This document shows positions 1 through 7,087 of a DNA stretch of 9,871 bases, one piece after another. Position 1 is the first letter of the stretch; each line of letters opens with the position of its first letter. The stretch covers positions 1 to 9,871 of the forward strand of contig JAKDIE010000029.1 of assembly GCA_030450655.1 (NCBI GenBank). Direction: 5' to 3'. Below the pieces are notes generated by a model that worked only from the letters and a program-made list of their open reading frames with translations, was not told where the DNA came from and made no database searches. Made by a program: the position numbers and the translations under genes. The stretch comes from Ruaniaceae bacterium. GTDB lineage: Bacteria; Actinomycetota; Actinomycetes; Actinomycetales; Actinomycetaceae.

Positions 1-415
1 TGCCCATCTGCCCCTTCACAGCAATGCGTACGGGGGCATCGAGTCGCGTATCCGCCGGGATGCGTACGTGCAGGGCGCGCTCGGTGTTCTTCGAGGCGAC
101 GACGGCACCGCGATCACCGGGCACGAGGCCGCGTCCGCGAGGAGCCTGGCCGGGCGCGAGGTTCGGAAGCTCGGGGGTACCAGCGAAGTCCACAATGAAC
201 TCGGCGGCTCCGGGCTCCGAGGGCGCATCCTCAAGCGCCGGAGCGAGGGCCGCGAGCGCGGAGAATCGCCACTCCTCCTCGCGCCCGGTGGGGAGCGGAA
301 AATCGGCCACCTCGAACGAGCGCGTACGTGCGGCGCGCGAGGCCTGCGGCGCCGCCGCTAGGCCATGACTGTGCTCTCCCGCGAGAACTGCGCGGGAGTG
401 GTCGGTTGTGGTCAT
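1..415 (-). CDS. sufD: SufD, Fe-S cluster assembly scaffold subunit (N-terminal 138 residues, cut by window edge)
   Basis: SufD pairs with SufB in the cytosolic SufBC2D complex that builds Fe-S clusters. The frame is open from an ATG at 415-413 to the left edge with no stop, giving 138 residues. It contains the hallmark N-terminal SufD stretch FPLPTGREEEWRFSAL (about residues 43-58), followed by an acidic linker and the start of the beta-helix core (VRIAVKGQMG at the edge). The start is fixed by a TAATG junction: the sufB stop TAA (417-415) shares its last A with this ATG. An AAGGA motif lies 11 nt upstream, inside sufB, so translation is probably coupled to sufB. A GC-rich 8-bp hairpin lies in codons 6-13. 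The C-terminal core, where cluster-relevant residues sit, is outside the window. Identification rests on the motif plus position after sufB, and I am confident of it. Confidence 0.9.
   Translation of the reverse strand, partial: MTTTDHSRAVLAGEHSHGLAAAPQASRAARTRSFEVADFPLPTGREEEWRFSALAALAPALEDAPSEPGAAEFIVDFAGTPELPNLAPGQAPRGRGLVPGDRGAVVASKNTERALHVRIPADTRLDAPVRIAVKGQMG
376..398 (-). promoter_or_regulatory. Perfect 8-bp GC-rich hairpin at the start of sufD
   Basis: The arms CTCCCGCG (376-383) and CGCGGGAG (391-398) are exact inverted complements around a 7-nt loop. In the mRNA it lies about 18-40 nt after the sufD start codon, just past the TAATG coupling point with sufB. A stem of seven or more G:C pairs here could slow initiation or elongation on sufD, but it is coding sequence in a GC-rich genome and may be chance. 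No T-run follows, so it is not a terminator. Confidence 0.3.
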
Positions 416-1851
416 TAGCCGACTGATCCTTCCATCTGAAGCTCGATGAGCCGGTTGAGTTCAAGTGCATATTCCATCGGCAGTTCGCGCGCGATCGGCT
501 CAACGAACCCGCGCACGATCATCGCCATGGCCTCGGTTTCCTGCATGCCGCGGCTCATCAGGTAGAAGAGCTGCTCTTCGGAGACCTTCGAGACGGTCGC
601 CTCGTGGCCCATCTCGACGTCGTCAACCCGCACGTCCACATAGGGGTATGTGTCCGAGCGGGAGATCTGGTCCACAAGGAGCGCGTCGCACAGCACGTTG
701 GACTTCGAGTGAGTGGCCTCCTCCATCACCTGCACGAGACCGCGGTATGAGGCGCGGCCACCGCCGCGTGCCACGGATTTCGAGACGATGGACGACGACG
801 TGTTCGGCGCCAGGTGCACCATCTTCGAACCGGTGTCCTGGTGCTGGCCCTCGCCGGCGAACGCGATCGAGAGGGTCTCACCGCGGGCGTGCTCGCCCAT
901 CAGGTACACGGCCGGGTACTTCATGGTGACCTTGGAGCCGATGTTGCCATCGATCCATTCCATGGTGCCGCCCTCTTCGACCGTGGAACGCTTGGTGACG
1001 AGGTTGTAGACGTTGTTCGACCAGTTCTGGATCGTGGTGTACCGGACGCGGGCGTTCTTCTTCACGATGATCTCGACAACAGCGGAGTGGAGCGAATCGC
1101 TCTTATAGATCGGGGCCGTGCAGCCTTCGACGTAATGAACGTAGGAGCCTTCGTCCGCAATGATCAGCGTGCGCTCGAACTGGCCCATGTTCTCCGTGTT
1201 GATACGGAAGTATGCCTGAAGCGGGATCTCCACGTGCACGCCCTTCGGGACGTACACGAAGGATCCACCGGACCACACGGCCGTGTTCAGAGAAGCGAAC
1301 TTGTTGTCACCCGAAGGGATCACGCTACCGAAGTACTCCTCGAAGATCTCGGGGTATTCCTTCAGCCCCGTGTCCGTGTCGAGGAAGACGACGCCCTGCG
1401 CCTCCAACTCCTCCTGGATCTGGTGGTACACGACCTCGGACTCGTACTGTGCGGCAACGCCGGCAACGAGACGCTGGCGTTCGGCCTCCGGAATCCCCAA
1501 GCGGTCGTACGTGGTCTTGATGTCCTCGGGGAGTTCCTCCCACGTGGTCGCCTGCTTCTCCGTGGAGCGCACGAAGTACTTGATGTTGTCGAAGTCGATT
1601 CCCGAAAGATCCGCACCCCAGGCAGGCATTGGCTTCTTGTCGAAGAGGCTCAGCGCCTTCAGCCTGCGCTTCAGCATCCATTCGGGTTCACTCTTCAGCG
1701 CGGAAATGTTGCGGACGACGGCATCACTCAGGCCGCGGCGAGCGGTGGCGCCCGCTACGTCCTCGTCGTGCCAGCCGAAGCTGTAGTTCCCAATCGAGGC
1801 GATGGTCTCATCTTGAGTCATCGGCTCGGTTGTGGGGATAGGTGACGTCAT
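415..1851 (-). CDS. sufB: SufB, Fe-S cluster scaffold protein of the SufBCD complex
   Basis: 478 residues, the normal length for bacterial SufB. With SufD and the ATPase SufC it forms the scaffold on which new Fe-S clusters are built. Visible family motifs include [11 protein letters not shown] near the N-terminus (residues 21-31), [13 protein letters not shown] (193-205), [10 protein letters not shown] (240-249, Cys244), [15 protein letters not shown] (274-288), SNVLCDALL (384-392) and [11 protein letters not shown] (413-423). Cys388 and Glu417 are 29 residues apart, matching E. coli SufB Cys405 and Glu434, which are important for cluster assembly. The CTAPIY site, where mycobacterial SufB carries an intein, is uninterrupted. 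I chose the ATG at 1851 because AAAGGAAG sits a few bases upstream and the ATG overlaps the sufR stop as ATGA; a longer frame would start inside sufR without support. It is co-transcribed with sufR and sufD. Confidence 0.97.
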   Translation of the reverse strand: MTSPIPTTEPMTQDETIASIGNYSFGWHDEDVAGATARRGLSDAVVRNISALKSEPEWMLKRRLKALSLFDKKPMPAWGADLSGIDFDNIKYFVRSTEKQATTWEELPEDIKTTYDRLGIPEAERQRLVAGVAAQYESEVVYHQIQEELEAQGVVFLDTDTGLKEYPEIFEEYFGSVIPSGDNKFASLNTAVWSGGSFVYVPKGVHVEIPLQAYFRINTENMGQFERTLIIADEGSYVHYVEGCTAPIYKSDSLHSAVVEIIVKKNARVRYTTIQNWSNNVYNLVTKRSTVEEGGTMEWIDGNIGSKVTMKYPAVYLMGEHARGETLSIAFAGEGQHQDTGSKMVHLAPNTSSSIVSKSVARGGGRASYRGLVQVMEEATHSKSNVLCDALLVDQISRSDTYPYVDVRVDDVEMGHEATVSKVSEEQLFYLMSRGMQETEAMAMIVRGFVEPIARELPMEYALELNRLIELQMEGSVG

Positions 1852-2507
1852 GAACTTCCTTTGGGTCGGACGGACAGTGGAACGTGGGTGGTGCACACGT
1901 GCTCGCCCTGGGCGAGAGTTGCGAGCCGCTGGACGTGGACGCCCAGCAGCCGAGAGAACACCTTAGTCTCTGCGTCGCAGATCTGCGGGAAGTCCTCTGC
2001 GACCTTCAACACGGGGCAGTTTCCCTGGCAGAGTTGCAACGCGAAGTGGTTCGGCCCAATATCGCGGATCGTGGAGGCGTAGCCGTCCCGCGTCAACGCG
2101 TCCGAAAGGGCCCGCGCGCGATCGATCGGTGCGTGCCCCGCGGCCTCGACTACGGGCGCGTACCGCTCCTCGAGTTCGGCAAAGTGGGCTGTGGCGAAGC
2201 CTTGGATCGCATCGTCTCCCGCCACCGTCGCTAAGTATCCAAGCGCCGTTGACGCAAGATCCGCGTACGCGTCCGAGAGGTGCTCCCGGCCGTCGTCCGT
2301 GGCCACGTAGTAGCGCGCAGGGCGCCCTCGGCGCGGCTCGATGATGCCGGTGGCGCGATGCTCAATGATCAGGGCATCGTCCTCCAGTGCAACCACGTGG
2401 CGGCGAATTCCCGCCGAGGTGAGGTCAAGGCGCTGCGCGATTTCCGATGATGTGATGGGGCCGAGGCGAACAATCATGTCGAGAATCTGTTCGCGAGTCT
2501 TCTCCAT
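1848..2507 (-). CDS. sufR: SufR, Fe-S cluster-sensing transcriptional repressor of the suf operon
   Basis: 219 residues. An N-terminal winged helix (about 8-70) has a recognition region [20 protein letters not shown] (18-37) and a wing with the RRGRPARYY motif (59-67) typical of SufR/ArsR-like regulators. The C-terminal half carries the cluster site: Cys160, Cys164, Cys177 and Cys205, spaced C-X3-C-X12-C-X27-C. The X12 and X27 spacings agree with the cysteines I recall for M. tuberculosis SufR (Rv1460). SufR with a bound cluster represses suf transcription; loss of the cluster relieves it. I start it at the ATG at 2507, which has GGAAGGAGGG just upstream, rather than at the upstream in-frame start, which would place the coding region over the promoter. 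It is the first gene of sufR-sufB-sufD, with a 4-base ATGA overlap into sufB, and is divergent from an ABC exporter gene. Confidence 0.93.
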   Translation of the reverse strand: MEKTREQILDMIVRLGPITSSEIAQRLDLTSAGIRRHVVALEDDALIIEHRATGIIEPRRGRPARYYVATDDGREHLSDAYADLASTALGYLATVAGDDAIQGFATAHFAELEERYAPVVEAAGHAPIDRARALSDALTRDGYASTIRDIGPNHFALQLCQGNCPVLKVAEDFPQICDAETKVFSRLLGVHVQRLATLAQGEHVCTTHVPLSVRPKGSS

Positions 2508-2523
2508 GGTCCCTCCTTCCACA

Positions 2524-2547
2524 TTTACATACATTGTTGTTGCTAAA
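2524..2547. promoter_or_regulatory. Candidate SufR operator: AT-rich imperfect palindrome upstream of sufR
   Basis: Read on the minus strand the site is TTTA-N3-ACA-N4-TGT-N3-TAAA, 24 bp with 7 of 12 symmetric pairs. It lies in the most AT-rich stretch of the local sequence, 17 bp upstream of the sufR ATG and just upstream of its SD. A weak -10-like TATGTA on the minus strand (2531-2526) lies within it, so binding there would block sufR-sufB-sufD transcription, as expected for an autorepressor. I see no good -35. On the plus strand TAAAAT (2544-2549) also resembles a -10 box. The site is proposed from position and symmetry only; I did not match it to a known SufR motif. Confidence 0.4.
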
Positions 2548-2564
2548 ATGCCGGGACGCAACTG

Positions 2565-2616
2565 AGGCGTGCCTTACTTCGATCAGCCTCGGGCATATTC
2601 CGGGCTAGGCTTGCCT
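2565..2616. repeat. Two AGGC-N2-GCCT palindromes 42 bp apart in the sufR/exporter intergenic region
   Basis: AGGCGTGCCT (2565-2574) and AGGCTTGCCT (2607-2616) differ by one base. Each is a perfect 4+4 palindrome with a 2-nt centre. Their start-to-start distance is 42 bp, about four helical turns, so both would face the same side of the DNA. The second overlaps the proposed -10 box and transcription start of the exporter gene. This geometry fits cooperative binding of a dimeric regulator, but 10-bp GC-rich palindromes can occur by chance. Confidence 0.35.
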
Positions 2617-2618
2617 GG
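2606..2618 (+). promoter_or_regulatory. Likely leaderless promoter (-10 box TAGGCT) for the first ABC exporter
   Basis: TAGGCT (2606-2611) fits the actinobacterial -10 pattern TANNNT and ends 6 nt before the GTG start at 2618, the spacing expected when transcription begins at the start codon. No SD-like sequence precedes the GTG, unlike the downstream permease gene, which has a clear GGAGG. No recognisable -35 is present at 16-18 bp. Leaderless mRNAs are common in actinobacteria. Confidence 0.45.
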
Positions 2619-3529
2619 TGCCCGCGCTCGACGTCATCGATTTGACCAAGACCTACCGAAGGCGTCGCGCCGAGGATGTCCGCGCCGCACGCGAGGTCAC
2701 GTTTGCCGCGCCTGAGGGAGCGATCACGGCCGTTTTGGGGCCGAATGGCGCGGGAAAGACCACCACGCTCGAGTGCTGCTCGGGGCTGCGAAGCGCGGAC
2801 TCGGGGCGCGCCGTCGTGCTTGGGCGGGAACGTAAGAACGCTGCCGACGATCAGTGGCTACGTGAACACGTGGGCGTGATGGTGCAATCGGGCGGCCTTC
2901 CGATGGCCCCCACCGGCCGCGAGGTTTTGCGACACGTGTCACGGTTCTACTCACCTCGTGCGGATCTCGCCCGCCTCACCGGCGCGCTGGCGCTCGACGA
3001 TGCGCTCGACACCCAGGTTCGGCGACTTTCCGGCGGGCAGAAGCAGCGCCTGGCCGTCGCGTGCGCACTGGCTGGTAAACCGCAGTTGGCGTTCCTCGAT
3101 GAGCCAACCTCGGGGGTGGACCCCCACGCCCGCCGCACCTGCTGGGAGCTACTGCGCGAGGAACGTGCCGCAGGGACCTCCGTGGTGCTCACCACCCATC
3201 ACATTGACGAAGCCCAGGCACTCGCAGATCACGTGGTGATCATGGCCGGCGGACGTGTCGTCGCGGCCGGGGCCGTGGGAGAGCTCGCGCACGGTTATCG
3301 GCTACGGGTCACGGGCGCGGATCCTGGACGGATCTCCCAGGTGCTCGAGCGCGTGACGGGCACCTCCGTGGATGGCGAGGCCTTCGTCGAATGGTCGGAC
3401 GCGCGGACGCTCGGGCAACTGACGCAGGCACTGGTCGACGCCGGTGCGCCCGAAGCTCACGTGGAACTCTCGCCACGCACGCTCGAATCGGTCTACCTCG
3501 AGCTCACGCGAGAGGAGGCCTCATCGTGA
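2618..3529 (+). CDS. ABC-2 type exporter, ATP-binding protein (DrrA-like)
   Basis: 303 residues, one ATP-binding domain plus a C-terminal extension of about 85 residues, as in DrrA/CcmA-type subunits. All ATPase motifs are intact: Walker A GPNGAGKTT (41-49), Q-loop Gln90, signature LSGGQ (137-141), Walker B LAFLDE (157-162), and switch histidine 194 in LTTHH. It would sit on the inner face of the membrane and power the permease encoded next, with which it overlaps by GTGA. The GTG start is required to keep the first strand (ALDVIDLTKTY) and appears leaderless. In M. tuberculosis an ABC transporter (Rv1458c, Rv1457c) lies likewise divergent from and close to sufR (Rv1460), so the linkage may be functional. 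The substrate is unknown; annotations such as antibiotic or daunorubicin exporter come from family resemblance only. Confidence 0.9.
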   Translation: MPALDVIDLTKTYRRRRAEDVRAAREVTFAAPEGAITAVLGPNGAGKTTTLECCSGLRSADSGRAVVLGRERKNAADDQWLREHVGVMVQSGGLPMAPTGREVLRHVSRFYSPRADLARLTGALALDDALDTQVRRLSGGQKQRLAVACALAGKPQLAFLDEPTSGVDPHARRTCWELLREERAAGTSVVLTTHHIDEAQALADHVVIMAGGRVVAAGAVGELAHGYRLRVTGADPGRISQVLERVTGTSVDGEAFVEWSDARTLGQLTQALVDAGAPEAHVELSPRTLESVYLELTREEASS

Positions 3530-4212
3530 AGCGAATGTGGATCCACAGTTCCTGGGAGCTCAGGTCCCTGATGCGCAACGGCGAGCAGCTCCTGATCTCG
3601 TTCGCGCTGCCAGTTCTTGCGCTCATCGGACTGCTTCGCTTCGACGCGTTCGGCCTCGCCGATCCCCGATTTGCCCTCGCTGGAGCACTCGCGATGGCCG
3701 TGCTGGCTTCGGCCTTCACCTCCCAGGCAATCGGACTGGCGATGGACCGCCGCTACGGGGTGCTGCGCATGTTCGCCACCACGGCGATCGGGCCGGCCGG
3801 GCTGCTCGGCGGCAAGGCGATCGCGATCGTTGCCATCGCTGCACTCCAGACCATCACACTGGCGATCGCCGCGTGGCTCCTAGGGATCCGCGAGCCAGTG
3901 AACTGGTTCTACGTCGCCGGCTTCGTGGTGCTGGGCGTGGTGGCGGGGGTGGGCCTCGCCGTCCTCATTGGCGGGACCATGCGCGCAGAGGCCGTCATCG
4001 CGGTCGCCAATCTGTTGTGGATCCTGATGCTGGTGGCCGGTGCGCTCTTGCCGCCGCAACTCGGCGTCTTCGGATTCCTGCCGCCGGGCGCGCTCGGTGA
4101 GGGTCTGCGCGCCGCCACACTCGGCTCATTCGACGCGGTGAGCGCGCTTGTCCTCGCCGCGTGGGCGGCGGTACTCGGCTGGCTGGCGTCCCGCGCCCTG
4201 AAGTGGGACTAA
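3526..4212 (+). CDS. ABC-2 type exporter, permease protein (DrrB-like)
   Basis: 228 residues, somewhat short for the family (commonly about 240-280). It shows six likely membrane segments: about 22-42, 48-70, 93-119, 127-150, 155-176 and 203-221. The N-terminal cytosolic stretch WELRSLMRNGEQL (10-22) and the loop DRRYGVLRMFATTAIGP (74-90) are the usual ABC-2 coupling features. I start it at GTG 3526: AGAGGAGG ends 7 nt upstream and the GTG overlaps the ATPase stop as GTGA. A longer frame back to 3391 lies inside the ATPase gene and encodes an arginine-rich non-membrane stretch, so I reject it. With the preceding ATPase it should form a dimeric exporter. No terminator-like hairpin follows it. 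The exported substrate cannot be told from sequence. Confidence 0.88.
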   Translation: MKRMWIHSSWELRSLMRNGEQLLISFALPVLALIGLLRFDAFGLADPRFALAGALAMAVLASAFTSQAIGLAMDRRYGVLRMFATTAIGPAGLLGGKAIAIVAIAALQTITLAIAAWLLGIREPVNWFYVAGFVVLGVVAGVGLAVLIGGTMRAEAVIAVANLLWILMLVAGALLPPQLGVFGFLPPGALGEGLRAATLGSFDAVSALVLAAWAAVLGWLASRALKWD

Positions 4213-4266
4213 CCGCCGGTCTCCCCACCTCGTCTCTCGCCCGTCCACCTCGCTTCCAGAACCCCA

Positions 4267-4310
4267 ATGACATCTGTCACTGCGCCTTCGTGACAGGGCG
4301 GGATAGTCAC
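4267..4310. promoter_or_regulatory. Candidate response-regulator operator: clustered TGACA/TGTCA half-sites before the second exporter
   Basis: The 127-bp gap before the second cassette contains TGACA-TC-TGTCA (4268-4279), a perfect 5+5 palindrome with a 2-nt centre. Its right half then forms a second exact pair, TGTCAC (4275-4280) with GTGACA (4290-4295), separated by 9 nt. A partial AGTCAC follows at 4305-4310. A -10-like GATAGT (4302-4307) stands immediately downstream with no good -35, as is usual for activated promoters; the half-sites cover the -35 region. Short closely spaced inverted half-sites suit dimers of LuxR-type helix-turn-helix proteins, and the cassette encodes one. The assignment to that regulator is inference. 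Confidence 0.5.
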
Positions 4311-4339
4311 CGGCACAGCATCGGCATCATGCTGGGGGC

Positions 4340-5230
4340 ATGGACATAGCTATCTCGGCACAGCAGCTCGCCAAGACATTCAACCCACACGCGAAAGAGC
4401 CCGTGCGCGCCGTCCGCGGCCTCGACCTGACGGTCGAGGTGGGCGAGGTGGTTGCACTCCTCGGCCCGAACGGCGCGGGGAAGACCACGGCGATCGACAT
4501 GATCCTCGGGCTCACTCAGCCCACCTCCGGCACTGCCCAGGTGTTCGGGATGAGCCCACGCGAGGCCGTGCGACGCGAGAAGGTCTCCGCCGTCCTGCAG
4601 ACCGGCGGACTGCTACGTGACATCACCGTGCGCGAGACCGTGGAGGTCATCGCCGCGCAGTTCGCCGCACCGGCCCCGGTCGATTCGGCCCTCGAGCGCG
4701 CAGGCATCACCAGCATCGCCGCGCGGCGCATCTCGAAGTGTTCCGGCGGGGAGCAGCAGCGCGTGAAGTTCGCTCTCGCCCTGGTGGCGGATCCGGAGCT
4801 GCTGATCCTCGACGAACCCACAGCGGGGATGGACGTGAACGCCCGGCACGCTTTCTGGCAGTCGATGCGCGCAGAGGAACACCGCACAGTCCTTTTTGCC
4901 ACGCACTACCTCGAAGAGGCGCAGTCCTTCGCGGATCGGATCATCCTGATGAGCCGCGGCGAAGTCATCGCGGATGGTCCCACCGAGGAAATCCGAGCCC
5001 TGACCAGCATCCGCACGATCACGTTCCGCACTTCTGATCGTTCACTGGCCGAACGCCTCGCCGCGATGCCCGCCGTCACCTCCGTGACCAACGGAAACGG
5101 CCGCCTCACGGTCGAGACCACGGACTCCGATTCGCTGCTCACCCCGATTCTCGAGTGGGGCGGGCGCGATATCGAAGTTGCCGCACCCTCTCTCGAATCG
5201 GCGTTCATGACTCTCACTGAGGAGGCCTGA
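4340..5230 (+). CDS. ABC-2 type exporter, ATP-binding protein (YvfR-like)
   Basis: 296 residues. Walker A GPNGAGKTT (42-50), Q-loop Gln87, Walker B LLILDEP (154-160), D-loop GMD and switch His189 in FATHYLEEA are all present. The signature reads CSGGEQQR (134-141), with Cys in place of the usual Leu and Glu in place of Gln. The last 80 or so residues form the small accessory domain common in DrrA-type ATPases. It begins the operon ATPase-permease-kinase-regulator and ends 1 bp before the permease ATG. The ATG at 4340 is preceded by GGGGG ending only 1 nt away, too close for a normal SD, so initiation may be weak or the message nearly leaderless. It is a paralog of the ATPase at 2618 but not a recent duplicate, since sequence outside the motifs differs clearly. 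Substrate unknown; envelope-active compounds are a typical guess for this arrangement. Confidence 0.9.
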   Translation: MDIAISAQQLAKTFNPHAKEPVRAVRGLDLTVEVGEVVALLGPNGAGKTTAIDMILGLTQPTSGTAQVFGMSPREAVRREKVSAVLQTGGLLRDITVRETVEVIAAQFAAPAPVDSALERAGITSIAARRISKCSGGEQQRVKFALALVADPELLILDEPTAGMDVNARHAFWQSMRAEEHRTVLFATHYLEEAQSFADRIILMSRGEVIADGPTEEIRALTSIRTITFRTSDRSLAERLAAMPAVTSVTNGNGRLTVETTDSDSLLTPILEWGGRDIEVAAPSLESAFMTLTEEA

Positions 5231-5231
5231 G

Positions 5232-5990
5232 ATGGGCACATACTTCACACTCGAACTTCGCCGGGTCCTGCGCGATCCGTTCTCGCTCTTCTTCACGCTC
5301 GGAATCCCGGCGTTCATGTTCGTCATCTTCGGCATCACCATGGAATACGGCGATTTCGATATCGGCAATGGGAACGTCTCGGCCTACATCATGATCAATA
5401 TGGCCGCGTACGGAGCCGTCACTGCCACCACGGGAGTGGGCGGGCTCGCCGCCATCGAACGCATGCAGGGCTGGGGCCGCCAACTTGGCCTCACCCCGAT
5501 GCCGGATTCCCGATTCATCGCCGTCAAGGTGGCCATCGGGGTGATCCAAGCGGCACTACCCGTCACGCTGATCTACGCAATCGGCTTCTTCACGAACGCG
5601 AAGGCACTGTGGTGGGTCTGGGCATCCTCGGCGGCACTGGTCCTACTCGGCGCCATGCTCTTCTCCCTCTACGGCCTCACGGTGGGCTCACTCTTCAAGT
5701 CCGAGAACGCCGTCGGCGTGTCCTCTGGGCTCGTGGTGATCTTCGGGTTCCTCGGCAACGTGTTCGTGCCACTGGGTGGGTGGATGCTCACGCTCGCAAA
5801 GTTCACGCCTCTCTATGGCATCGCGGCGCTGGCACGGCGCCCGCTCACCGAGGGGTACACGGTTGCGATGAACTCGGATGCCCTGATCGAGGAACCTCTC
5901 TGGCAGATTCTCGCTAACGTTGGCGTGTGGGTGACGATCTTCGCGGTGACCTCGGTGCTGTTGGTGCGCAAGGGGCGCGAACGGCAATGA
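5232..5990 (+). CDS. ABC-2 type exporter, permease protein (YvfS-like)
   Basis: 252 residues, a usual length. It opens with a short cytosolic helix FTLELRRVLRDPFSLFFTLG (5-24), then about six membrane segments: 18-36, 54-74, 97-120, 127-150, 163-185 and 228-246. The loop ERMQGWGRQLGLTPMP (76-91) and a conserved-looking FVPLGGW (178-184) are ABC-2 permease features. The ATG is supported by GGAGG 6 nt upstream, within the end of the ATPase gene. Its stop overlaps the kinase start as ATGA. It should form the membrane part of the exporter with the preceding ATPase. In DesK-family systems linked to transporters the exporter may also take part in sensing, but nothing here shows that directly. Confidence 0.9.
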   Translation: MGTYFTLELRRVLRDPFSLFFTLGIPAFMFVIFGITMEYGDFDIGNGNVSAYIMINMAAYGAVTATTGVGGLAAIERMQGWGRQLGLTPMPDSRFIAVKVAIGVIQAALPVTLIYAIGFFTNAKALWWVWASSAALVLLGAMLFSLYGLTVGSLFKSENAVGVSSGLVVIFGFLGNVFVPLGGWMLTLAKFTPLYGIAALARRPLTEGYTVAMNSDALIEEPLWQILANVGVWVTIFAVTSVLLVRKGRERQ

Positions 5991-7087
5991 GGACGTCCAA
6001 TTCGAGCCCGACGGCGAACCCAGAGTCCCAGCCCGACCCCTGGGAACGCACGTCCCTCCTTCTCGGCGGCATCTGGATCATCTTTCTGGCGTTCCCGATC
6101 ATCACCGCGTGGACCTCGGAAGCGGCGTTGTGGGCTCGGGTGGCGACGATCGCGTGCTTGGTTGTCTTCGCGATCGTGTACATGTGGGGCTACCTGGACA
6201 CGTCCTGGACGCACGTTGCGCGGCGGCCGGTTGCGGTGATCGTGGTTCTGGCCGTTCTCGCGGCGATTTCGTACCCAGTTGCGGGCCTCAACGGACCGCT
6301 CACCTGCCTGATCTTCATCATGTCGTACTCCATCTGGGCATTCCCTTACAGGGTGTCGATGGGGATCGCAACGGCGGCGCTCGCCGTGATGCTGCTCGTG
6401 GTGTTCACGAGCGGCGAGACTGCGCAGTGGTGGTTCCTGGCCGCGCTCGCCGTCATACTCGGGATCGGCCTGACCGTGGCCCGCACAGCCGCCGAGTCTG
6501 GGGAGAGGCATCAGGAAACGGAGAAGCAGTTGGTGATGGCCCAGGAACGCGAGCGGGTGGGCCGGGACGTGCACGATCTCCTCGGGCACACGCTCACCGC
6601 AATCACCGTGAAGGCGGAACTCGCCGAGAAGCTGGTGGATGCAGATCCCGCGCGGGCGCGGGCGGAACTGGCCGAGATTCAGGCACTCTCCCGCGAGGCG
6701 ATCACGGAGGTTCGGCATACGGTGGGTTCGCTGCGCGCGCGGCGCCTGGACTCCGAGATCGCGGGGGCCACCGCGGCTCTGAACGATGCGGGGATCACCG
6801 TCGCAGCGCCGGAGGATGTGACCATCGTGGAGCCGCGCCTGCGTATGCTCTTCGCCTGGGTTGTGCGTGAGGCGACCACGAACGTGCTGCGCCACTCCGG
6901 TGCCGAGAACTGTTGGATCGAGATCGGCACCTCCCGGCTTTCGATCGCTGACGACGGGCGCGGAGCCACCTCCCCGTTTGCTGGGAACGGCCTGCGCGGG
7001 CTGCGGGAGCGGGTCGAGGAGGCCGGCGGCACGCTCCTGGTGAGTACGCGCGAGCCCGGCGGGACGATCGTGGAGGTGACGGCGTGA
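5987..7087 (+). CDS. DesK/NarL-family sensor histidine kinase
   Basis: 366 residues. The N-terminal third holds about six membrane helices (24-42, 50-68, 82-100, 104-120, 124-142, 148-166) with almost no extracytoplasmic domain, so the signal is probably sensed in or at the membrane. A linker helix leads to a HisKA_3 dimerisation domain: RERVGRDVHDLLGHTL (188-203) with phospho-acceptor His196. The ATPase domain follows, with N-box REATTNVLRHS (294-304) and G-box residues ADDGRG (321-326) and GLRGLRERV (335-343). It should phosphorylate the regulator encoded next. The start is the ATG at 5987, overlapping the permease stop (ATGA), with AAGGGG 11 nt upstream; an in-frame start 60 bp earlier lies inside the permease gene. 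The stop overlaps the regulator start as GTGA. Confidence 0.93.
   Translation: MRTSNSSPTANPESQPDPWERTSLLLGGIWIIFLAFPIITAWTSEAALWARVATIACLVVFAIVYMWGYLDTSWTHVARRPVAVIVVLAVLAAISYPVAGLNGPLTCLIFIMSYSIWAFPYRVSMGIATAALAVMLLVVFTSGETAQWWFLAALAVILGIGLTVARTAAESGERHQETEKQLVMAQERERVGRDVHDLLGHTLTAITVKAELAEKLVDADPARARAELAEIQALSREAITEVRHTVGSLRARRLDSEIAGATAALNDAGITVAAPEDVTIVEPRLRMLFAWVVREATTNVLRHSGAENCWIEIGTSRLSIADDGRGATSPFAGNGLRGLRERVEEAGGTLLVSTREPGGTIVEVTA

Noticed and set aside
814..1845. 343-residue open frame on the plus strand
   Set aside because: It lies wholly antisense to sufB, whose conserved motifs are unmistakable; the product matches no family I know and has no SD.
2600..2618. Possible DtxR/IdeR iron box at the exporter promoter
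   Set aside because: By hand it matches the remembered 19-bp consensus at about 11 positions and lacks both outer TTA/TAA ends; this is within chance for the region.
3391..3525. N-terminal extension of the first permease
   Set aside because: It overlaps the ATPase coding region in another frame and is Arg-rich; GTG 3526 has a good SD and a GTGA overlap.
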